A DNA stretch of 64,000 nucleotides from Rhizobiales bacterium Ga0077545. Lineage in GTDB: Bacteria; Pseudomonadota; Alphaproteobacteria; Rhizobiales; Methylopilaceae. Shown in pieces: positions 33,651 through 41,805 of the stretch. Where the stretch lies: the NCBI GenBank assembly GCA_001464335.1, contig LNEV01000018.1:186001-250000 (forward strand), read 5' to 3'. The notes below the pieces were generated by a model. The model had not been told where the DNA came from. It saw nothing but the letters and a program-made list of their open reading frames with translations, and searched no databases. How positions within the stretch are numbered: the first letter of the stretch is position 1; each line of letters starts with the position of its first letter. Position numbers and translations under genes: made by a program.

Positions 33651-33679
33651 TGATCCAGCACGGCATCGGCTGCGTATCA
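33651..33679 (+). promoter_or_regulatory. RpoE-type promoter for the FAD oxidoreductase-DUF1365-cfa operon
   Basis: TGATCC (33651-33656) and CGTATCA (33673-33679) are separated by 16 bases, a mirror of the rpoE promoter. The two -35 elements form the palindrome GGATCA-GTG-TGATCC at 33642-33656, so two polymerases would compete for nearly the same DNA. A GAGGA ribosome site follows at 33714. Confidence 0.75.
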
Positions 33680-33724
33680 AATTACGGAAATGCCCGATGA
33701 GGGCAATTGCTACGAGGACAGCGC

Positions 33725-35074
33725 ATGGCCGCCCCGCACAGCCCGGCAGGACAAGGGCTCGACATTGCCGTGATCGGTTCGGGAATCTCGGGCCTGTCCT
33801 GTGCGTGGCTGCTGGGTTCGCGTCACCGGGTGACGGTTTACGAGAAGGATGCGCGCATCGGCGGCCATTCCAACACGGAGCTCGCCCCCGGCACCGAAGG
33901 CGTGCGCCCCGTCGACACCGGTTTCATCGTCTACAACGAAAAGACCTATCCAAATCTCACGGCGCTCTTTGCGCATCTCGGCGTCGAAACGCAGCCCTCC
34001 GACATGTCTTTTGGCGTTTCGCTGCGCGGCGGGCGCGTGGAATATTCCGGCACCGGCATCAGTGGCCTGTTCGCGCAGAAATCCAATCTGCTGAAGCCCC
34101 GTTTCTGGGCCATGCTGGCGGGTGTCATGCGCTTTTACCGCGACGCCCCGGGCGACATCGCCCAACTCGACGATCCGTCCATCACCCTCGGCGACTATCT
34201 CGCGCGCAAGGGATACGGGAGCGCGGTCCGGGACGATCATCTCCTGCCCATGGCGGCGGCGATCTGGTCGTCGCCCGCCCGTGCCGTTCTCGACTACCCG
34301 GCCGGCGCTTTCATCCGCTTTTGCGACAATCACGGTCTTCTGCAGGTCCGCGAGCGCCCGGTCTGGCGCACGGTCACAGGCGGCAGCCGCTCTTACGTGC
34401 GCTTGCTCTGCGAGGCGATCGGTCCCGGCATCCGCACCTCGACAGGCGCCGTGAAAGTGCTGCGGCTGCCCAGTGGAAAGGTGGCCGTAAAAAAGGTCGA
34501 CGGCTCCACCGCCACACATGATCACGTCGTGCTTGCGACGCACGCCGATCAGGCGCTTTCGCTTTTGGCGGACGCGTGTGAGGAGGAGCAGCGCCTTCTC
34601 GGCGCGTTCCGCTACAGCCGCAACCGCGCGGTGCTGCACGCGGATGCGCGGCTGATGCCGTCCCGACGCGCCGTCTGGTCGAGCTGGAACTATCTTGAAG
34701 ACGATGGCGATCTCTGCGTCACCTACTGGATGAACCGGCTGCAGAACATCCCGGGGGGCGATCTGTTCGTCACGCTCAATCCGCCGGTCGAGCCGCGGCG
34801 GGAGAGCGTTGTTACATCGACGGTCTATGAGCACCCGATCTTCGACGCGCGGGCGGTGCACGCGCAGCGAGAGATCTGGTCGCTTCAGGGCCTGCGCAAC
34901 ACGTGGTTCTGCGGCGCCCATTTCGGTGCGGGCTTTCACGAGGACGGTCTTCAGGCCGGCCTCGCCGTTGCCGAGCAGCTCGGCGGCGTCCGCCGCCCCT
35001 GGACCGTCGAAAATGAAAGCGGGCGTATTTACGTCTCGGCGCAGGTCTCGCGCGCCGAAGGGATCGCGGCATGA
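33725..35074 (+). CDS. FAD-dependent amine oxidase/desaturase-like oxidoreductase
   Basis: A 449-residue flavoprotein. The N-terminal FAD-binding motif GSGISGLSCAWLL and the acidic end of the second strand (VYEKDARIGGHSN) lie at about residues 18-50; a C-terminal GAGFHEDGLQAGLAVAEQL closes the FAD site. It is of the group often named NAD/FAD-binding or cyclopropane-associated oxidoreductase that precedes DUF1365 and cyclopropane synthase genes. I chose ATG 33725 with GAGGA six bases upstream. It likely acts on membrane lipids; the reaction is not established. Its stop overlaps the DUF1365 start. Confidence 0.87.
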   Translation: MAAPHSPAGQGLDIAVIGSGISGLSCAWLLGSRHRVTVYEKDARIGGHSNTELAPGTEGVRPVDTGFIVYNEKTYPNLTALFAHLGVETQPSDMSFGVSLRGGRVEYSGTGISGLFAQKSNLLKPRFWAMLAGVMRFYRDAPGDIAQLDDPSITLGDYLARKGYGSAVRDDHLLPMAAAIWSSPARAVLDYPAGAFIRFCDNHGLLQVRERPVWRTVTGGSRSYVRLLCEAIGPGIRTSTGAVKVLRLPSGKVAVKKVDGSTATHDHVVLATHADQALSLLADACEEEQRLLGAFRYSRNRAVLHADARLMPSRRAVWSSWNYLEDDGDLCVTYWMNRLQNIPGGDLFVTLNPPVEPRRESVVTSTVYEHPIFDARAVHAQREIWSLQGLRNTWFCGAHFGAGFHEDGLQAGLAVAEQLGGVRRPWTVENESGRIYVSAQVSRAEGIAA

Positions 35075-35862
35075 GTTTCGCGTCCGGCCTCTACATCGGA
35101 AGCGTCATGCACAAGCGTGTGCGCCCGCGCGAGCATCGTCTGGATTATCGCGCGTTCTGGTTCCTTCTCGATCTCGACGAACTCGACCGTCTTGACGGCG
35201 CGCTGCGCAGCTTCGGCCGCAACGTCTTCAATCTTTTCTCGTTTCACGATCGCGACCACGGCGCGGCGACGGACGAGCCCCTGCGGAACCAAGTCGAGCA
35301 TCATCTGGCGCGCGCGAGTATCGATATTCAGGGCGGTCCCATCCGGCTTCTGTGCATGCCGCGCGTCCTCGGATATGTCTTCAACCCGATCAGCCTGTAT
35401 TTCTGCCACCGCGCCTCTGGCGAGCTCGCGGCCATACTTTACGAAGTGACCAACACGTTCGGGCAGCGGCACTCCTATCTCATCGCGGTCGATGCCGACG
35501 CCGCCGTGCGCCGTTCGACGATCCGGCAGTCGGCGCGCAAGGAGCTGTATGTCTCGCCGTTCATCGACATGAACATCATGTACGACTTCCGCGTGATGGA
35601 ACCCGGCGAGATCGTGTCGGTCATCGTGCGTGGATCGGACCCCGAAGGCCTTCTGATTTCGGCGTCGATGACGGCGACGCGCAAAGAACTGTCCGATCAC
35701 ACTCTTGTCCGTACCGCTCTGTCTCACCCGCTGCTGACCCTGAAAGTCATCGCCGCGATCCATTGGGAGGCGCTGAAGCTGTGGCTGAAAGGCGTGCGGC
35801 TCACGCCCCGTCCCCCGGCGCCCGAATGGCCGGTGACCATTGTCCAGTCGAAAGCCAACTGA
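35071..35862 (+). CDS. DUF1365 family protein
   Basis: A 263-residue protein of DUF1365. Characteristic blocks are ASGLYIGSVMHKRVRPREH (residues 3-21), FWFLLDLDEL, RVLGYVFNPISLYFCH (about 98-113), YEVTNTFGQRHSYL and PFIDMNIMYDFRV. The function is unknown, but the gene almost always sits between an FAD oxidoreductase and a cyclopropane synthase-like gene and belongs to the RpoE regulon in Rhodobacter. It overlaps the upstream stop by four bases and ends three bases before cfa. A role in lipid modification is inferred from context. Confidence 0.9.
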   Translation: MSFASGLYIGSVMHKRVRPREHRLDYRAFWFLLDLDELDRLDGALRSFGRNVFNLFSFHDRDHGAATDEPLRNQVEHHLARASIDIQGGPIRLLCMPRVLGYVFNPISLYFCHRASGELAAILYEVTNTFGQRHSYLIAVDADAAVRRSTIRQSARKELYVSPFIDMNIMYDFRVMEPGEIVSVIVRGSDPEGLLISASMTATRKELSDHTLVRTALSHPLLTLKVIAAIHWEALKLWLKGVRLTPRPPAPEWPVTIVQSKAN

Positions 35863-35865
35863 TCG

Positions 35866-37080
35866 ATGAGCATGAACGAGAACATTGTAAAGCTCACGGC
35901 GCGAGCTCCGGCGCGGCATCGGCCCGCCGAGCGGTTTGTGCGCGCGGTCCTCGCTCGCCTTGAGCATGGCCGTCTCGCGGTGACGCTTCCATCGGGCGAG
36001 CGCATCGAGCACACGGCATCCGTCGGCGGGCCCTGCGCCGCGATCGAGCTTTCAAGCTGGCGCGCGGTGCTGCGCACGATGACGGGCGGAGCCGTGGGTT
36101 TTGCCGAAAGCTATATGGACGGGGAATGGACGAGCCCCGATCTTCCGGCCCTGCTGTCGGTGTTCGTCGTCAACCGGCAGGCGATCGACGGCGTCGGCGG
36201 CAGCGCGGCCTCGCGCGCGCTGCGCCGCTTCTGGCACATCGTCCACAGCAACACAAAACGCGGCAGCCGCCGCAACATCCGACATCATTACGATCTCGGA
36301 AACGAGTTCTACCGCCGCTGGCTCGACGCGGGGATGCAGTATTCCTCGGCGATGTATGAACAGGGCGACGACCTCGAGAGCGCGCAGCAGCGCAAGCTCG
36401 ATCGGATCGTCGGCCATCTGGCGCTTGAGGGCGGCGAACGCGTTCTTGAAATCGGGTGCGGCTGGGGCGCTGTCGCCGAGCGCCTGACAAGCCGGCACGG
36501 ATGCCATGTGACGGGCCTCACTCTGTCCGAGGAGCAGCATGACTTCGCGGCCCGGCGCCTGCACGCGATCGGCCAGAGCGAGCGGGCCGATTTCCGTCTG
36601 GAAGACTACCGCGATTGCGAAGGTACCTACGACAGGATCGTCTCCATCGAGATGATCGAGGCGGTCGGGGAGAAATACTGGCCGCAATATTTCGAGATTC
36701 TGCGCCGTCGACTGAGGCCGGGCGGGATCGCCGTCATTCAGGCGATCACCATCGCGCCGCATCGCTTCGAGCGCTATCGCCGGGATGCCGATTTCATCCA
36801 GCGTTACATTTTCCCGGGCGGCATGCTTCCCACGGCGGGCATCCTCGAAACCCAGATCGGGGAAGCGGGGCTGGATCTGCAAAAGGTCGAATTTTTCGGC
36901 GAGAGCTATGCCCGTACACTCGCGGAATGGCGTCGCCGGTTCCATAGCGCATGGTCGGACATCGAGACATACGGCTTCGACGAGCGCTTCCGGCGCATGT
37001 GGGATTATTATTTGTCCTACTGCGAAGCCGGCTTCAGCAACGGATGCCTCGATGTCGGCCTCCTGCGCGTGAAAGGCTGA
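35866..37080 (+). CDS. cfa: Cyclopropane-fatty-acyl-phospholipid synthase family methyltransferase
   Basis: A 404-residue SAM-dependent enzyme that adds a methylene bridge to, or otherwise modifies, unsaturated fatty acyl chains of membrane lipids. The N-terminal lipid-binding part (about 1-125) precedes HYDLGNEFYRRWLDAGMQYSSAMYE (span 138-163), typical of CFA synthases, and SAM motif I VLEIGCGWGAVAE (about 185-197). The C-terminal FFGESYARTLAEW is also family-typical. It is third in the RpoE-type operon. The family also includes furan-forming and tuberculostearic enzymes, so the exact product is open. Confidence 0.9.
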   Translation: MSMNENIVKLTARAPARHRPAERFVRAVLARLEHGRLAVTLPSGERIEHTASVGGPCAAIELSSWRAVLRTMTGGAVGFAESYMDGEWTSPDLPALLSVFVVNRQAIDGVGGSAASRALRRFWHIVHSNTKRGSRRNIRHHYDLGNEFYRRWLDAGMQYSSAMYEQGDDLESAQQRKLDRIVGHLALEGGERVLEIGCGWGAVAERLTSRHGCHVTGLTLSEEQHDFAARRLHAIGQSERADFRLEDYRDCEGTYDRIVSIEMIEAVGEKYWPQYFEILRRRLRPGGIAVIQAITIAPHRFERYRRDADFIQRYIFPGGMLPTAGILETQIGEAGLDLQKVEFFGESYARTLAEWRRRFHSAWSDIETYGFDERFRRMWDYYLSYCEAGFSNGCLDVGLLRVKG

Positions 37081-37091
37081 GGACCGCGACG

Positions 37092-37141
37092 CGCGAAGGC
37101 AGACGCCGGTACGCCCGGCGATGTTCGCGATTACATTTTTT
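37092..37141. terminator. Putative terminator between cfa and the AraC gene
   Basis: CGCGAA (37092-37097) pairs with TTCGCG (37124-37129) and an inner GCCGG/CCGGC stem closes the loop; a six-T run follows at 37136-37141 for transcripts reading rightward. The outer spacing and the six bases before the T run make it weaker than a classic terminator. It lies between convergent genes. Confidence 0.4.
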
Positions 37142-38111
37142 GCTCGGCTCCAGTCGCGCCGGTCTGGGAGCTCCGAAATTCACTGGGTAATAGCCCAAAG
37201 GCCTCTTTGAATTTCCGACCGAAATGGGTCATGTCGTTGAACCCCCAGCTGTAGGCGATTTCACTGATCCTGCGGTGAGCCTGCGCCGGGTCCGCCAGCG
37301 CACTTCGGCACCGCGCCAGGCGCCGTTCCTGAATCGACCGCAGGATGGACGTGCCGATATCCGCCAAAGCGCAATTGGCATAGCGCAGACTGATGCCGGC
37401 GGCAGCCGCGACCGAGGCCGGATCGAGCCGGGGATCATGCAATCGCGCCTCGATGGCCGAAATCACACTCATGCGGACAACCGAGCGCGCCAGGGATTCC
37501 GGCGGGGTCTGTGTTCCCATCGTCCTTCTCAGAGCGAGAGAGACAAGATCGAGGACCTGAATTTCGATCGTTTCCCTGGCTTCGGAAGGAAGACCTTCCG
37601 CATAAGCCGGAAGCATCGATAAAAACGCCGATGCCAGTCCGGTGACGGAATCGGCTGGTTGAATGGGACGCGCGACGATCTCTCGCACCGGCCCAACGCG
37701 CGCTTCAATCTGGCGGCGCGGGACCTTGACGACAAGCAATTCAGAGTTGCTGCAAAAGTCGCCTGTATAGGGCAAGCGCGGATCGAGGACCGTCATCTCG
37801 CCGGCGGCGAGCGAAACCATGCGCCCGGCCTGTTCGAGCACGAGCTGCCCAGAGCTTTGGCGGCACAAAAGAATTTCATCGTCCGGCGCCTGCCGCGCAT
37901 GAGATAAAGTATGTACGACATTCATCGGCGCGTTGCTGAACTCTATGAGCTCGATGCCTCCGACACGGCCCGCACGAAGCGCCGCGTTGAAGGTGTCCCG
38001 ACGTGCCGGCCGGGAATCGTGATCGATCACTATTTTCCGCGCAACGCTGTGCCAAAAATCAAACCGATCGCGCTGGTGCACGTCGGCTGTCGAAAATATC
38101 AATTGCATCAA
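37131..38111 (-). CDS. AraC-family transcriptional regulator (FeaR/NimR-like)
   Basis: A 326-residue activator. The N-terminal part matches the AraC_binding_2 type (DRFDFWHSVARKIVIDHDSRP near residue 15; EILLCRQSSGQLVLEQAG near 80), and the C-terminal 100 residues hold the double helix-turn-helix, with ASVAAAAGISLRYANCALAD (about 232-251) and ISEIAYSWGFNDMTHFGRKFKEAFGLLPSEFR (about 282-313). It converges with cfa and is divergent from the GGDEF-EAL gene. The inducer and targets are unknown; no catabolic operon is adjacent. Confidence 0.87.
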   Translation of the reverse strand: MMQLIFSTADVHQRDRFDFWHSVARKIVIDHDSRPARRDTFNAALRAGRVGGIELIEFSNAPMNVVHTLSHARQAPDDEILLCRQSSGQLVLEQAGRMVSLAAGEMTVLDPRLPYTGDFCSNSELLVVKVPRRQIEARVGPVREIVARPIQPADSVTGLASAFLSMLPAYAEGLPSEARETIEIQVLDLVSLALRRTMGTQTPPESLARSVVRMSVISAIEARLHDPRLDPASVAAAAGISLRYANCALADIGTSILRSIQERRLARCRSALADPAQAHRRISEIAYSWGFNDMTHFGRKFKEAFGLLPSEFRSSQTGATGAEQKM

Positions 38112-38298
38112 TGCCCTCGGGCGCTAGCCGATAATTTGTTCCTGCAAAGCCGATTTGATAGCGCGCCGTTTGGATAGCCTCCAGTGTGCAAATTGGCGCT
38201 GGCGCTCTCCCGATGCGTGTTTCTGAAGACGGTGTTGATGATCTCTTATTGCCGTCATTAGAAGCCTTCGTGAGGACGCAAGCTTAGTAGCGGTCCTT

Positions 38299-39600
38299 GT
38301 GCAGATGTTGACCCTGAAGACGGACGGGCCTCCGTCAGACCGAAGCGACCCGCTGACCGGCGCCGCGAACCGTACGCACTTCGTGGAGTGCATCGGGCGT
38401 CTTATCCAGAGCGAGGCAATCCTCCTCGTTGCCAAGCTCGACATTCGCCGGTTCCACGACATCAATTTCAGTTACGGCTACGACGCCGGAGACCGGCTGC
38501 TGGCGGAAATTGCTGATCGCCTGCGAAGCGTGTCGGGCACCGTCATCGGCCGGCTCGGTGCGAACGAATTTGGGATTGCGGTGCCCCTTGCTGCGGAAAG
38601 CGATGCCGCCGGCGCGGTCGAGCGCATCCGAAATCCCTTGCGGCACGTCTTCGACGTGAACGGGAGAGACATAAAGCTGGCCTTCGCGCTCGGTTATGCC
38701 GTCGGTACGGCGGATTCGGAGCCGATAACTCTGATCCGCAACGCAGGCGTTGCGCTGCACGAGGCAAAGAGCCCGCACGCGCGCGGTATCAGCGTCTTCT
38801 CCGCAGAGACCGATGAGAAGATGCGTACGCGAATGCAGTTGACCGAGGACCTCGGGAGTGCGGTCGTCGATCGTGAGTTCGTTTTGCATTTCCAGCCGAA
38901 AGTCCGGTTGGATACGGGTGCGATAATCGGCGTCGAGGGTCTCGTGAGGTGGGAGCATCCCGTTCAAGGGTTGCTCAGTCCGGACCGCTTCATCGGCATT
39001 GCCGAGGACACGGGGCATATCGTCGAGATTGGTCATTGGGCACTGCAGGAGGCAGCACGATTTGCCAAACGGCTGAACGCCAACCGCGCTCATCCCGTTC
39101 GGGTCGCTGTCAATGTCTCGCCCATCGAATTCCAGCATCACGACATGGCCGAGCTCGTCAGTACGGTTCTGAAGCAGGCTGGCGTCGATCCGGACTGGAT
39201 GACATTGGAACTCACCGAAAGCCTTTTCCTCGAGAGCTCGGCGAACCATCTCCGGACGTTCCGGCGCCTTCGGGATCTCGGCGTCGATCTCGCGGTCGAT
39301 GATTTCGGCACCGGCTATTCGAGTTTGCGCTACCTCGAGGCGTTTCCGGTCTCCGAGATCAAGATCGACCAGGCATTCACGCGCGATCTGCACGCGAACA
39401 GCCGCAGGCAAGCCATTGTGCGCGCGGTCATCGGATTGGGCCGGGATCTCGGAAGCATGGTCACGGCAGAGGGCGTCGAAACGACGCCCGAGCGAAACGC
39501 GCTGCGCGATGCCGGGTGTTGGTCGGCGCAAGGGTATCTGTTTTCGCCGCCGCTCGATGAACGCGCGCTGCTCAGGTTTGTCGAAAGCAACGCGTCGTGA
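38299..39600 (+). CDS. GGDEF-EAL protein, probable c-di-GMP phosphodiesterase with dead cyclase site
   Basis: A 433-residue cytoplasmic protein without sensor domain. GGDEF domain, about 15-165: DPLTGAANR and LDIRRFHDIN are present but the active site reads GANEF instead of GGDEF, so cyclase activity is unlikely. EAL domain, about 180-430: EGLVRW replaces EALVRW, yet the catalytic Glu, the Asn of VNVSP, Glu of ELTES, the Asp pair of DDFGTGYSSL, Lys of KIDQAF, Glu of TAEGVET and a late Gln are all present, so it probably hydrolyses c-di-GMP. The start is GTG 38299 or ATG 38305. A small gene overlaps its stop. Confidence 0.87.
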   Translation: MQMLTLKTDGPPSDRSDPLTGAANRTHFVECIGRLIQSEAILLVAKLDIRRFHDINFSYGYDAGDRLLAEIADRLRSVSGTVIGRLGANEFGIAVPLAAESDAAGAVERIRNPLRHVFDVNGRDIKLAFALGYAVGTADSEPITLIRNAGVALHEAKSPHARGISVFSAETDEKMRTRMQLTEDLGSAVVDREFVLHFQPKVRLDTGAIIGVEGLVRWEHPVQGLLSPDRFIGIAEDTGHIVEIGHWALQEAARFAKRLNANRAHPVRVAVNVSPIEFQHHDMAELVSTVLKQAGVDPDWMTLELTESLFLESSANHLRTFRRLRDLGVDLAVDDFGTGYSSLRYLEAFPVSEIKIDQAFTRDLHANSRRQAIVRAVIGLGRDLGSMVTAEGVETTPERNALRDAGCWSAQGYLFSPPLDERALLRFVESNAS

Positions 39601-39830
39601 GGATCGCGGGCTGGATCGTGGCGGGCGACGACCAGACCATGTGCCACCTCCTTGCGGTTGAAGAGGGCGTGGCGGTTCTCGAACTGGGCCGCGAAAAAAA
39701 GCTGCCGTCATCGTTCACGCTCGAAATCCCGGGCAATCTGACGGTCCGGCGCACATGCTCCGTCGTCACACAGGACGGACGAATCGTGCGCGCCGTTCTC
39801 TGGCCGCCGGCGCGCGCCACGTGGGTTTAA
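39597..39830 (+). CDS. Small protein coupled to the GGDEF-EAL gene, possibly a reduced PilZ domain
   Basis: A 77-residue reading frame starting at GTG 39597 inside the stop of the c-di-GMP gene (GTGA overlap), which argues for translational coupling. The order of short strands (CHLLAVEEGVAVLELG, LPSSFTLEI, RRTCSVVTQDGRIVRAVLW) resembles the core barrel of PilZ domains, but the RxxxR and DxSxxG ligand motifs are not evident. It may be a non-binding PilZ-like partner. This is a tentative reading; a hypothetical protein is the safe name. Confidence 0.6.
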   Translation: MRIAGWIVAGDDQTMCHLLAVEEGVAVLELGREKKLPSSFTLEIPGNLTVRRTCSVVTQDGRIVRAVLWPPARATWV

Positions 39831-39850
39831 AAGCGTAGGAAATGGCCCGC

Positions 39851-40243
39851 CTAGCGGCCGGTCCTCAGGCCCGAAAAGCGCCCGAGCGACACCCCTTCGT
39901 TCGCCGCCGGGGGCGGCGCACCGGTTGCGGCGTTGACGTCCCTGGATCGCGACACACCCACTTCCATGCGGCCGTGGCTACCGCTCTCTCCCGCGAAATG
40001 GGCGGAGTGCTCGCGCAGCCGCATCAGATAATCGAGCTGACGCCGAAGCCGGCGGTTTTCATCTTCGAGAGAGTTCAGCCGGTAGAGCGCGGGGCGGTCG
40101 AGGCCGCCGAAACGCTTGCGCCATCGGTAGAACGTCCGCAGCGACACGTGGGCGGCGCGGCAGATGTCATCGATCGGAATGCCGGCTTCCGCCTCAGCCA
40201 AAAGGAATGTGATCTCGTCGTCTGTGTGACCTGAGCGTCTCAT
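39851..40243 (-). CDS. Stand-alone IS3 OrfA-like DNA-binding protein (HTH + leucine zipper)
   Basis: A 130-residue protein whose first 75 residues match the homeodomain-like helix-turn-helix of IS3/IS911 OrfA (TDDEITFLLAEAEAG, then ICRAAHVSLRTFYRWRKRFGG), followed by a leucine-zipper-like LEDENRRLRRQLDYLM and a low-complexity Gly/Ser/Arg tail. No orfB, frameshift site or terminal repeat is present. It is divergent from the UrtA-like gene and has a sister at 47954. I chose ATG 40243 because both sisters begin MRRS; an upstream start at 40405 is possible. The most likely role is a local regulator of the amide genes. Confidence 0.75.
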   Translation of the reverse strand: MRRSGHTDDEITFLLAEAEAGIPIDDICRAAHVSLRTFYRWRKRFGGLDRPALYRLNSLEDENRRLRRQLDYLMRLREHSAHFAGESGSHGRMEVGVSRSRDVNAATGAPPPAANEGVSLGRFSGLRTGR

Positions 40244-40350
40244 TGCCCGCACCAGCCCTTGGTCGACTGCCCATTCGGTAAAGATACGATAGTCCCAAGA
40301 TGCCGGCTTGACGAGTGGGCTCGAATTCGACGGATCGTCGCGCCATTCCG

Positions 40351-40374
40351 GTGTCAAAATGTCAAAAATGACAC
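40351..40374. promoter_or_regulatory. Nested inverted repeats upstream of the UrtA-like gene
   Basis: GTGTCA (40351-40356) is mirrored by TGACAC (40369-40374), and within this TGTCA-AAAA-TGACA (40360-40373) forms a compact 14-base inverted repeat. It sits between the divergent OrfA-like and urtA-like genes and is a good candidate operator. Recognition by the OrfA-like protein is inferred. Confidence 0.5.
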
Positions 40375-40463
40375 TGCGCCGGGCCCTGTCGTAAAATTCG
40401 TGCAATTGCCTACCGGCTTGCGAATCTTATCGCCTTGCCCGGAGCCGGTGAGTTCCTAGGCTG

Positions 40464-40482
40464 CCTGCATCCGAAATGCAGG
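40464..40482 (+). promoter_or_regulatory. Hairpin overlapping the ribosome site of the UrtA-like gene
   Basis: CCTGCAT-CCGAA-ATGCAGG is a perfect seven-base-pair stem with a five-base loop. Its 3' arm includes the first bases of AGGGG (40480-40484), the ribosome-binding site for ATG 40491. Folding would partly hide that site. Possible translational control is inferred. Confidence 0.45.
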
Positions 40483-40490
40483 GGTCAGCC

Positions 40491-41741
40491 ATGACCAGGT
40501 TCTCACGTCGTTCCTTTCTGAAATCCACCGCCGGAGCCGCCGCGGCGGCCGGTCTCACCAATCTCGCCGCACCGGCGCTGATCACGTCCGCGCGTGCCGC
40601 GGGCACCGTGAAGCTCGGCTGCCTCTTCTCCTCATCGGGCACGATGGCGAACATCGAAGGCCGTCTGAACCATGTCGTCCGCATGGCCGCCGACGAGATC
40701 AACGCCGCGGGCGGCGTCAACGGCTCCACCATCGAGGTCGTGACCTCTGATCCGGCGTCCGATTGGCCGCTCTACGCCCAGATCGGCCGCCAGATGCTGC
40801 AGCAGGAGAAGGTCTCGGCGCTGTTCGGCTGCTGGACCTCGGTCTCGCGCAAATCGGTGCTGCCGGTCGTCGAGCAGGCCGATGGCTTGCTGTTCTATCC
40901 GCTCCACTTCGAGGGCGACGAGAACTCGAAGAATGTCGTCTACGTCAACTCGCCGCCGGCGAGTTCCGTGCTGCCCGCCGTCGATTATCTGATGAGCGAC
41001 GAGGGTGTCACCGCCAAGCGCTTCTTCATGCTGGGTTCGGACTATGTCTGGCCGCGCACGATCAACAAGCAGCTCAAGGGCTACTTCACGTCCAAGGGCA
41101 TTCCGGAGACGGCGTGGAAGGAAGAGTATGTCCCGCTCGGCTTCTCGAACTTCCAGACGCTGGTGAACCAGATCCGTGCCTTCGCCGACGAGCCCGGTGG
41201 CCAGCCGGTCGTGATCCTGACGACGGTCGGTTCCTCAATCCCGGACTTCTTCCGCGAATTCATCAACCAGGGCATCAAGGCTACCGACGTTCCGGTGCTC
41301 GGGCTCGACGTCGTGGAAGCGGATCTCGAAGGTCTCGACACCGCGCCGCTCGTCGGCCACCTCAATTGCTGGGCCTACCTGCAGAAAGCCGCAGGTCCCG
41401 CAAACGAGAAGTTCCTGAAGGACTGGGCCGGCTACGTCGACGCCAAGAAGGTGCCGTTCAAGGCCGACGTGGTCATCGACCCGATGGTTTCGGCCTATGA
41501 CTCTGTCCATCTTTGGGCTCTCGCCGCCAATAAGGCCGGTTCGTTCGAGGTGCCGCAGGTCCGCTCGGCCTTCGACGGCATCACCTTCGATTGCCCGTCG
41601 GGCTACAAGCTGAAGATGACGGCCGAGAACAATTACGTTTATCGCGGCGTGTTCATCGGTTCGGTCAACGAGGCGCAGGGCTTCGACATCCTTTGGCAGT
41701 CGGAAGATACGCCGAAGCCGATCCCGTTCAGCCAGTACTGA
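40491..41741 (+). CDS. Urea/short-chain amide ABC transporter substrate-binding protein (UrtA/FmdD-like)
   Basis: A 416-residue periplasmic binding protein of the type 1 Leu/Ile/Val fold. A twin-arginine signal SRRSFLK (residues 5-11) leads a hydrophobic stretch to about residue 35. Family marks are VKLGCLFSSSGTMANIEGRLNHVV and a central FYPLHFEGDENSKNVVY (about 130-150), as in UrtA and the amide-binding FmdD/AmiC group. ATG 40491 has AGGGG upstream. It opens the five-gene transporter that ends in an amidase gene. No urease gene is present in the window, so an amide may be the true ligand. Confidence 0.9.
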   Translation: MTRFSRRSFLKSTAGAAAAAGLTNLAAPALITSARAAGTVKLGCLFSSSGTMANIEGRLNHVVRMAADEINAAGGVNGSTIEVVTSDPASDWPLYAQIGRQMLQQEKVSALFGCWTSVSRKSVLPVVEQADGLLFYPLHFEGDENSKNVVYVNSPPASSVLPAVDYLMSDEGVTAKRFFMLGSDYVWPRTINKQLKGYFTSKGIPETAWKEEYVPLGFSNFQTLVNQIRAFADEPGGQPVVILTTVGSSIPDFFREFINQGIKATDVPVLGLDVVEADLEGLDTAPLVGHLNCWAYLQKAAGPANEKFLKDWAGYVDAKKVPFKADVVIDPMVSAYDSVHLWALAANKAGSFEVPQVRSAFDGITFDCPSGYKLKMTAENNYVYRGVFIGSVNEAQGFDILWQSEDTPKPIPFSQY

Positions 41742-41805
41742 GCAAAAAGCCCGCCGCCGTTCCGTCACGGCGCGCGCGGCGGGTCCGCTTACCTCTCGTT
41801 TCGCG

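Noticed and set aside
33559-33661. A longer rpoE reading with starts at 33613 or 33661
   Set aside because: The added residues do not resemble the family, the 33661 start lies upstream of the predicted promoter, and MTEKEDYG at 33559 aligns with known sigma factors.
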